Part shown: positions 6,571-11,460 of the stretch, piece after piece | How positions within the stretch are numbered: the stretch's first letter is position 1 | How the letters are laid out: each line of letters starts with the position of its first letter | Assembly (NCBI GenBank): GCA_009918225.1 | Contig: RGEP01000037.1 | Span: 1 to 11,460 of the forward strand | Length of the DNA: 11,460 bases | Source: Betaproteobacteria bacterium | GTDB lineage: Bacteria; Pseudomonadota; Gammaproteobacteria; Burkholderiales; Burkholderiaceae_C | Direction of reading: 5' to 3' | Notes under the pieces: model-generated | Database searches by the model: none | What the model saw: only the letters and a program-made list of their open reading frames with translations | What the model was told of the DNA's origin: nothing | Program-made: the position numbers and the translations under genes

Positions 6571-8640
6571 TCAAGGGATTTCTCGGTCGGGGCCGGGAGC
6601 ACTGGCCTCGCGCGGCCCGATGCTGCTGCCCAGGCGCGCTTTCAGGGACGCATTGCTCTGGCCCAGCAGCGCTGCGTACAGCGTGGCATTGGACAGCACC
6701 TTCTTCACGTAGTCGCGTGTTTCATTGAAGGGAATCGACTCAGCCCAGGCCGCCGCTTCGATGGCGGGGCCTTCACGCCAGCGCCGGGGTCGGCTGGGGC
6801 CGGCGTTGTAGGCCGCTGCAGCCATGGCCTGTGAACCACCAAAGTCATCGAGCACGATTTTCAGATAGGCGGTGCCGATGCGCAGGTTGGCATCTCGGTC
6901 GGTGATCATCTCGGGCTTGAAGGGCAGGCCGATGCGCTTGGCGGTCCATTTCGCGGTGGCCGGCATCACTTGCATCAGGCCCGATGCACCCACATGCGAG
7001 CGCGCATCGGTCACAAAGCGCGACTCCTGTCGGATCAGGCCATACACATAAGCGGGGTCAACGCCGATTTCGCTGGTCTTGGCCAGCACATCGCGGCGGA
7101 AGGGGGTGGGAAAGCGCTGATCCAGGTCCACCTCTTGCCGGGTGCGGTCGCTGGTGTTGATGCAGCGGTCCCACACCTCGCGCTCGCAGGCGCGCTCGGC
7201 TGCGGCCAGCAATTCGCGGTCGCTCATGCCGCGCAGGCTGAAGTTCCATTCGCGCACGCCTTCGCTGCGCAGGCCCAGGGCCAGCAGGCGCAGGGCGCGG
7301 GTGAGGCCGGGGTGCTGCAGGGCCGCTTCACGTTCAGCGGCCAGCGGGCGGGCCGGCTTGGGCGGCAGGCTCAAGGGTTGGCCCAGTTCTTCCAGGGCCA
7401 GCTTGCCGTAGAAGTGCAGGGGCGAGGCCAGGCGCTGCAGGGCCTGTTGGGCCTCGTCTCGCTGAGCTTGGCCCTCGGGCCCGCTGCGCGCGGTCTGCAG
7501 CAAGGCGCGTGCACGCCAGAACTGCCAGGCCGGGTCTCGCTGCTCGCGTTCGCTCATGGCGTCGACCGAGCGCAGGATGAGACGGGTGGAAAGGGCGTCG
7601 GCTGCCCGCAGCGAACTGCGCACGCCCCAGGCCAGGGTGTCATCCGACCAGCCCACCGGTTTGCCGCTGCGGTCTGCTGCTTCCCAGGCTTTGCGGTAAT
7701 GCTGCGCCGCCGTGGTTTGCCCCTTGAAACCCGCTTGGCGTCCGATTTGGGCCCAGGCCCAGGCCTGCCAATCCGACGGCATTTGGCGCGCCCACCGGTC
7801 CTCCAAGCGTTTGGCGGCGTCTTCGGGGGCGTCTTGTGCTCGGCGGGCCAGGGCCAGCGCGGCCAGCGCACCGGCGTGCGCAGCCGGCCAAGCGCGCTTG
7901 GCGTCAAGCGCCTTGGCCGCGTTGTCGGTGATCTCGGCCACGGCTTTTTCCACCGCCGTGCCCAGGCTCTCCGCGGTTTGGCGGGCTACTTTGGGTCGGT
8001 TGGTCTCGATGGCCAGTTGCAGCTTGCGCCAAGCGGCATCAGGGCCCAAGACCTTGGCCTGTACCAGGGTTCGGCCCATGAGTTGGCAGCCCTTGTCGGC
8101 CTCGCGCTGGGCCAGCCATGCCGCCAGGGCGCGTTCGCGCAGATCGGCAGGCGCGCGGCCGAGCTCATGCTCGGCCAGCAGTGCGTAGCACGTGACCTCG
8201 CGGTCGTCGTTCATCTTGAAGCGCGGCATGTCCTGCGCGAAATCAGCCCAGGCGCGCCGATGGCCCAACTCAAGCAGCCAGTCGTTGCGCAGCCGGTCTT
8301 CCACGTAGCTGCCGGGCCAGCGCTGGTAGAAGCGCTCGACTTCGGCCGTGCCCACCTCGCCCAAGCGCAAGCCCAGGTGCCAGTAGTCCACCCACGAGGC
8401 CAAGGGATGGCCTTGACGCTGTGCGGTGTCGCGCAGGGCTTCCAGGCGTGACTTGTCGCGGCGCTTGAGGGCTTCGCGGGCCTCGTTGATCAAGGCGTCT
8501 TGGCTGGGAAAGGCTGCGCCGGCATCGGCCGCGGGGACCGTGAGCGCCTGTGCCGGCGCAGCAAGTGGCCACATCGCCGACAATGCGAGGCTCAAGGCTG
8601 CCGCTGCAAGCACCGCCCGTTGGCGACGGTGAACATTCAT
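6571..8640 (-). CDS. slt: Soluble lytic murein transglycosylase (Slt70-like), periplasmic
   Basis: The 689-residue protein starts with a signal peptide (MNVHRRQR, a hydrophobic core, then an APAQA cleavage region near residues 28-32). A long alpha-helical superhelical domain rich in Ala, Arg and Leu follows (about 45-500), as in the doughnut of E. coli Slt70. The C-terminal lysozyme-like domain has GLIRQESRF with catalytic Glu539, SGLMQVMPATA (553-563), AAAAYNAG (607-614) and NETRDYVKKVL (639-649). The enzyme cleaves the MurNAc-GlcNAc bond to give 1,6-anhydro-MurNAc ends. I chose the ATG at 8640 for the signal peptide; the upstream Met at 8682 would add 14 residues ahead of it. Its stop lies 35 bases before the NDUFA9-like ATG. 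The gene is divergent from the cyclo-ligase gene across about 80 bases. Confidence 0.92.
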   Translation of the reverse strand: MNVHRRQRAVLAAAALSLALSAMWPLAAPAQALTVPAADAGAAFPSQDALINEAREALKRRDKSRLEALRDTAQRQGHPLASWVDYWHLGLRLGEVGTAEVERFYQRWPGSYVEDRLRNDWLLELGHRRAWADFAQDMPRFKMNDDREVTCYALLAEHELGRAPADLRERALAAWLAQREADKGCQLMGRTLVQAKVLGPDAAWRKLQLAIETNRPKVARQTAESLGTAVEKAVAEITDNAAKALDAKRAWPAAHAGALAALALARRAQDAPEDAAKRLEDRWARQMPSDWQAWAWAQIGRQAGFKGQTTAAQHYRKAWEAADRSGKPVGWSDDTLAWGVRSSLRAADALSTRLILRSVDAMSEREQRDPAWQFWRARALLQTARSGPEGQAQRDEAQQALQRLASPLHFYGKLALEELGQPLSLPPKPARPLAAEREAALQHPGLTRALRLLALGLRSEGVREWNFSLRGMSDRELLAAAERACEREVWDRCINTSDRTRQEVDLDQRFPTPFRRDVLAKTSEIGVDPAYVYGLIRQESRFVTDARSHVGASGLMQVMPATAKWTAKRIGLPFKPEMITDRDANLRIGTAYLKIVLDDFGGSQAMAAAAYNAGPSRPRRWREGPAIEAAAWAESIPFNETRDYVKKVLSNATLYAALLGQSNASLKARLGSSIGPREASAPGPDREIP

Positions 8641-8720
8641 GAAAGATTTCCAGCCCTTGAGCTGTGGGGAGTGTTGCGGCATGGTGCACAAGTTTGCACG
8701 AGGAATTGGGTGACTGGCCA
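8641..8720. promoter_or_regulatory. Divergent intergenic region between slt-like and cyclo-ligase genes
   Basis: These 80 bases must hold the 5' signals of both divergent genes unless promoters lie inside coding sequence. On the plus strand TTGAGC (8657-8662) and CATGGT (8680-8685), 17 bases apart, form a weak sigma70-like pair. A short inverted repeat GTGCA/TGCAC with a 6-base spacer lies at about 8684-8699. Nothing strong is seen on the minus strand. Treat as location evidence more than motif evidence. Confidence 0.35.
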
Positions 8721-9305
8721 ATGGATTTCAAACTCGACCCCAGCCGTGACAAGTCCTTGCTGCGCCGACAGCTGCAGGTGGAGCGCCAGACCATGGTCGA
8801 CCGCCCCCTTCGCGCCGAGCAGTTGCAAGAGGTTCTGCAGGTGTGGCTCTTGGGCCGCAGCGAAGTGGCCATCGGGGCCTACTGGCCCATCAAGGGCGAG
8901 TTCGATGCCTTGCCCGCACTGTACCGATGGGCGGAGGCCGATGGCCAGCGCATCATCGGCCTGCCGGTGATCCTGCGCGAGAACAAGCAACTGCGCTTTC
9001 ATGCCTGGTGGCCGGGATGCCCCATGGAGGAAGACGCCTACGGCATTCCCAAGCCCAAGGACACCCCGCAGTTTGAGCCCCAATTGCTGCTGGTGCCCTG
9101 TGTGGGCTACGGGCCCCGCGGGTTTCGCTTGGGCTATGGCGGTGGTTTTTACGACCGCACCCTGGCGGATCTGCGCCCCAAGCCGGTGACGGTGGGGCTG
9201 GCCTACGCGCACGGGCATGTGCCGTGGCTGCAGCCCGAGCCGCACGATGTGCCGCTGGATGTGATCCTGACCGAAGAGGGTGTGGCCTGGCAAAAACCGG
9301 CTTGA
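8721..9305 (+). CDS. 5-formyltetrahydrofolate cyclo-ligase (MTHFS family)
   Basis: The 194-residue protein has the family layout: an N-terminal Lys/Arg-rich helix (DKSLLRRQL, residues 10-18), IGAYWPIKGEFD (51-62), AYGIPKPK (106-113), LLLVPCVGYGPRGFRLGYG (122-140) and GYGGGFYDRTL (138-148), the ATP/folate-binding signature. It converts 5-formyl-THF with ATP to 5,10-methenyl-THF, rescuing folate that serine hydroxymethyltransferase diverts. In E. coli the equivalent is ygfA (fau). I chose the ATG at 8721, where homology begins; AGGAA stands 15 bases upstream, too far to be ideal, and the longer frame starting at 8664 looks non-coding. The last codons contain the hairpin that appears to terminate the opposing metF transcript. 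The stop is 30 bases from the convergent metF stop. Confidence 0.93.
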   Translation: MDFKLDPSRDKSLLRRQLQVERQTMVDRPLRAEQLQEVLQVWLLGRSEVAIGAYWPIKGEFDALPALYRWAEADGQRIIGLPVILRENKQLRFHAWWPGCPMEEDAYGIPKPKDTPQFEPQLLLVPCVGYGPRGFRLGYGGGFYDRTLADLRPKPVTVGLAYAHGHVPWLQPEPHDVPLDVILTEEGVAWQKPA

Positions 9306-9311
9306 AGCCGG
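9291..9311 (-). terminator. Intrinsic terminator of the metF transcript
   Basis: Read on the minus strand, CCGGCT-TCA-AGCCGG (9311-9297) is a perfect 6-base-pair GC-rich stem with a 3-base loop, followed directly by TTTTT (9296-9292). It lies 25 bases past the metF stop and inside the last codons and stop of the plus-strand cyclo-ligase gene. On the plus strand the A-run precedes the stem and no T-run follows, so it should work only for metF. Confidence 0.7.
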
Positions 9312-9335
9312 CGGCATGCGCCCGCCAGGCTGGCC

Positions 9336-10184
9336 TTAACGGCCACTCAGACGCGCGCAGATGTCCGTCACCGCCGTGGCTTGGTTCATCGTGTAGAAGT
9401 GCAGCGCGGGCACGCCGGCGGTGCGCAGTTGGTCACACAGGTCGGTGATGACGTCCAGGCCAAAGGCCTTGATGCTGGCCGCGTCGTCACCAAAGGACTG
9501 CAGACGCAGGCGCATCCAACGCGGGATTTCGGCGCCGCAGTTATCGGCAAAGCGAATGATGCCGCTGCTGTTGGTGATGGGCATGATGCCCGGCACGATG
9601 GGGATGTCCACGCCCAAGGCATAGGCTTCGTCCACGAAGCGGAAGTACGCATCGGTGTTGAAGAACATCTGGGTGATGGCCGAGTTGGCGCCGGCCTTGA
9701 CCTTGGTCACGAAAGCCTTGAGGTCCTCTTGCGGCGAGCGCGCCTGGGGGTGCATTTCCGGATACGCGCCCACTTCGATGTGGAAGTGCTTGCCGGTTTC
9801 CTCGCGTATGAAGGCCACGAGGTCGCTGGCGTAGCGGAACTCACCGAAGGCTCCGTAGCCGCTGGGCAGGTCGCCGCGCAGGGCCACGATGCGCTGGATG
9901 CCGCTGGCCTTGAACTGCGCGAGCTTGTCCCGGATGGAACTGCGGCTGGCACCGATGCAGCTGAAGTGTGGCGCGGCTTGGCGGCCCTCGCTGATGATGG
10001 CCTGCACGGTCTGCAGTGTGCCGTCTTGCGTGGAGCCGCCAGCACCGTAGGTGACCGAACAGAACTCGGGATTGAGCGCATAGAGCTGTTGGCGAACGGT
10101 TGCCAGCTTGGCCACGCCCTCTTCGGTCTTGGGCGGAAAAAACTCCAGGCTCAGGGGCAGGCCGATGGGCGTGGTGGCATTCAT
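9336..10184 (-). CDS. metF: MetF, 5,10-methylenetetrahydrofolate reductase
   Basis: The 282-residue protein is a complete MetF. Visible motifs are SLEFFPPKT (residues 12-20) with Glu14 matching the catalytic Glu28 of E. coli MetF, FCSVTYGAGGST (41-52), ALRGDLP (101-107) with Asp105 matching Asp120 near the flavin, EVGAYPEMHP (137-146), ITQMFFNTDAYFRF (170-183), PGIMPITN (198-205) and LHFYTMN (261-267). It is an FAD enzyme that reduces methylene-THF to 5-methyl-THF with NADH, supplying methyl groups for methionine synthesis. The ATG at 10184 overlaps the tlyA stop (ATGA) and has GAGG upstream. It is the last gene of the ahcY-tlyA-metF run and is followed by a hairpin with a T-run. No lesion seen. 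Confidence 0.96.
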   Translation of the reverse strand: MNATTPIGLPLSLEFFPPKTEEGVAKLATVRQQLYALNPEFCSVTYGAGGSTQDGTLQTVQAIISEGRQAAPHFSCIGASRSSIRDKLAQFKASGIQRIVALRGDLPSGYGAFGEFRYASDLVAFIREETGKHFHIEVGAYPEMHPQARSPQEDLKAFVTKVKAGANSAITQMFFNTDAYFRFVDEAYALGVDIPIVPGIMPITNSSGIIRFADNCGAEIPRWMRLRLQSFGDDAASIKAFGLDVITDLCDQLRTAGVPALHFYTMNQATAVTDICARLSGR

Positions 10185-10981
10185 GTGGAGACCTCAGCCC
10201 GCACGGCGCGGGACGGATGGGCAGCCTCAGGCTGCATCAGGATGAAGTATTCGGCATTGCCATCGCCCCCCAGGATGGGGCTGGGCAGCCAGGCCAGAAC
10301 CTGCAGGCCCAGGGACTGGGCCACCCCGCGCAAACGGGGCTCGATCTCATGCACGGGTGCACCGGGCTTGACCAGGCCGCCCTTGCCGATGTGCTGGGCC
10401 TGCAACTCAAAGGGCGGCTTGACCAGCATGAGCAGGTGGGCGTTCGAGCCCAACAGAGGCAGCAGGGCAGGCCATACCAGGGTTTGCGAAATGAAGGACA
10501 GGTCGCCGACGATCAGGTCAAACCCATTCGGGGGCAGGTGCGAGGCGATGTGCTCGGGCTGCAGGCTGCGCGCATTGATGCCCTCATAAACCGCCACCCG
10601 GGGGTCCGCCCTGAGCCGCGGCACCAACTGCCCGTGGCCCACGTCCACCCCCACCACATGCCGGGCCCCCTGTGCCAGCAGCACGTCGGTGAAGCCGCCC
10701 GTGCTTTGGCCCACGTCCAAGACGGTGAGGTCCTGCACGGCCAGGTTCAAGGCCGACAGGGCGCCTTCGAGCTTCAAGCCGGCGCGGGAAGCCCAGCGCA
10801 GCTCAGCGTCGTCGGTAACCTGCAGCTCACACCCGGGCGGCAGGTCTTCACCAGCCTTGCGTGGGGTTTGCCAGGGCTTGGTGGCCTGGCGCCAACGGAC
10901 GGCCCCCCGCTCGATGAGCCGCGCGGCGGCCGACCGGCTTGGGGCCAGCCCCTTTTCAAGCAGCAGCAGGTCGGCTCGCAT
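10181..10981 (-). CDS. tlyA: TlyA-family rRNA 2'-O-methyltransferase with S4 domain
   Basis: The 266-residue protein opens with an S4 RNA-binding domain (MRADLLLLEKGLAPSRSAA, residues 1-19, and LIERGAV, 22-28). The FtsJ-like methyltransferase fold follows: SRAGLKL (65-71), VLDVGQSTGGFTD (87-99, SAM binding), VVGVDVGHGQL (109-119), GDLSFIS (159-165) and VKPPFE (187-192). The Lys70/Asp160/Lys188 pattern suits a 2'-O-ribose methyltransferase. Mycobacterial TlyA methylates cytidines in 16S and 23S rRNA and affects capreomycin sensitivity; the target here is unknown. I chose the ATG at 10981; an in-frame GTG at 10993 would add four residues and neither has a strong Shine-Dalgarno. The stop overlaps the metF ATG by four bases. 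The gene lies 56 bases after the ahcY stop with a hairpin between them. Confidence 0.9.
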   Translation of the reverse strand: MRADLLLLEKGLAPSRSAAARLIERGAVRWRQATKPWQTPRKAGEDLPPGCELQVTDDAELRWASRAGLKLEGALSALNLAVQDLTVLDVGQSTGGFTDVLLAQGARHVVGVDVGHGQLVPRLRADPRVAVYEGINARSLQPEHIASHLPPNGFDLIVGDLSFISQTLVWPALLPLLGSNAHLLMLVKPPFELQAQHIGKGGLVKPGAPVHEIEPRLRGVAQSLGLQVLAWLPSPILGGDGNAEYFILMQPEAAHPSRAVRAEVST

Positions 10982-10998
10982 GCAACAAGCCACCGGCG

Positions 10999-11021
10999 GC
11001 TGCAGGCAGCAAGCCTGCAGC
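10999..11021 (-). other. Hairpin between ahcY and tlyA
   Basis: GCTGCAGGC (10999-11007) and GCCTGCAGC (11013-11021) form a perfect 9-base-pair stem with a 5-base loop. It lies 16 bases past the ahcY stop and ends 17 bases before the tlyA ATG. Read on the minus strand no T-run follows, so it is not a standard intrinsic terminator. It could stabilise the ahcY mRNA 3' end, act as a processing site or damp expression of tlyA-metF. Confidence 0.6.
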
Positions 11022-11037
11022 GCGGGCCGATGGTTGA

Positions 11038-11460
11038 TCAGTAGCGGTAGGTGTCGGCCTTGTACGGGCCGTCCTTGTTCACGCCGATGTAGGCGGCCTG
11101 CTCGTCGCTGAGCTCGGTGAGCATGGCGCCGACCTTCTTCAGGTGCAGGCGCGCCACCTTCTCGTCCAGGTGCTTGGGCAGCACATAGACCTTGCCGTTC
11201 TCATAACGCTCCTTCTTGGTGAAGAGCTCGATCTGGGCGATGGTCTGGTTGGCGAAAGAAGAGGACATCACGAAGCTGGGGTGGCCGGTGGCACAGCCCA
11301 GGTTCACCAGCCGGCCCTTGGCCAAGAGGGTGATCTTCTTGCCGTCGGGGAAGACCACATGGTCGACCTGCGGCTTGATCTCGTCCCACTGGAGCTTTTC
11401 CAGCGAAGCCACGTCGATTTCGTTGTCGAAGTGGCCGATGTTGCAGACGATGGCCTCGTC
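11038..11460 (-). CDS. ahcY: AhcY, adenosylhomocysteinase, C-terminal part (cut by window edge)
   Basis: The last 140 residues are present, open to the right edge. They match S-adenosylhomocysteine hydrolase: VCNIGHFDNEID near the window edge, LAKGRLVNLGCATGHPSFVM in the NAD and substrate-binding region, and the C-terminal GPYKADTYRY, whose Lys and Tyr reach into the NAD site of the neighbouring subunit. The enzyme splits S-adenosylhomocysteine into adenosine and homocysteine, relieving product inhibition of methyltransferases and feeding the methionine cycle. The gene precedes tlyA and metF on the same strand. Its promoter, and any SAH riboswitch of the kind known ahead of ahcY genes, would lie outside the window. 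Confidence 0.96.
   Translation of the reverse strand, partial: DEAIVCNIGHFDNEIDVASLEKLQWDEIKPQVDHVVFPDGKKITLLAKGRLVNLGCATGHPSFVMSSSFANQTIAQIELFTKKERYENGKVYVLPKHLDEKVARLHLKKVGAMLTELSDEQAAYIGVNKDGPYKADTYRY

Noticed and set aside
6970..8451. 493-codon open frame on the plus strand opposite slt
   Set aside because: Low-complexity Ala/Gly/Gln composition, no motif, and the opposite strand encodes a complete lytic transglycosylase.
9331..9345. TGGCC/GGCCA inverted repeat at the metF stop as a second terminator
   Set aside because: Only 5 base pairs and no T-run on either side; the 9291-9311 structure is far better.
9381..10589. 402-codon open frame on the plus strand opposite metF and tlyA
   Set aside because: It crosses two well-supported minus-strand genes with no recognisable family or ribosome site.
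1..11460. A novel defence, mobile or biosynthetic system
   Set aside because: Nearly every base falls in recognisable housekeeping genes; no transposase, integrase, toxin-antitoxin pair, repeat array or unfamiliar multi-gene cluster is visible on either strand.

Overview
The window is about 11.5 kb of GC-rich, gene-dense chromosomal DNA. It looks like a betaproteobacterium of the order Burkholderiales, probably Comamonadaceae. That placement rests on protein style and gene company recalled from the family (FolB-TtcA-DUF4136-GlmU, Slt with an NDUFA9-like protein and Cca, AhcY-TlyA-MetF), not on a database search. I see no tRNA, rRNA, CRISPR array, insertion sequence, phage gene or plasmid gene, and no stretch over 300 bases lacks a gene.

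Region 1 (1-2992, minus strand) is a tight co-directional run. Read in transcription order it holds a FolM-like pteridine reductase (broken), folB, ttcA, a DUF4136 lipoprotein gene and the start of glmU, which runs off the left edge. folB/ttcA and ttcA/DUF4136 each overlap by four bases (ATGA).

Region 2 (about 3030-4250, plus strand) starts divergently. A good sigma70-like promoter appears to place transcription almost on the ATG of a MidA/NDUFAF7-type methyltransferase gene, so the mRNA may be leaderless. A small membrane-protein ORF resembling the N-terminus of DUF2905 proteins follows.

Region 3 (4249-8640, minus strand) converges on region 2. In transcription order it holds a soluble lytic transglycosylase (slt-like), an NDUFA9-type NAD(P)-binding protein and the CCA-adding enzyme (cca).

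Region 4 (8721-11460) centres on one-carbon metabolism. A 5-formyltetrahydrofolate cyclo-ligase gene runs on the plus strand and converges on metF. metF follows tlyA (4-base overlap) and ahcY (partial, right edge), all on the minus strand. A hairpin with a U-tract lying in the last codons of the cyclo-ligase gene looks like the intrinsic terminator of the ahcY-tlyA-metF unit.

Most of this is housekeeping and I do not see a new defence or biosynthetic system. The real oddity is three apparent losses within 1.8 kb: a frame-breaking loss of about 25 bases in the folM-like gene, an in-frame loss of about 30 residues in the MidA-like gene, and a DUF2905-like ORF that loses its family signature after about 20 codons. 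The flanking genes folB and cca look intact. Either this is local gene decay or the assembly is faulty there.
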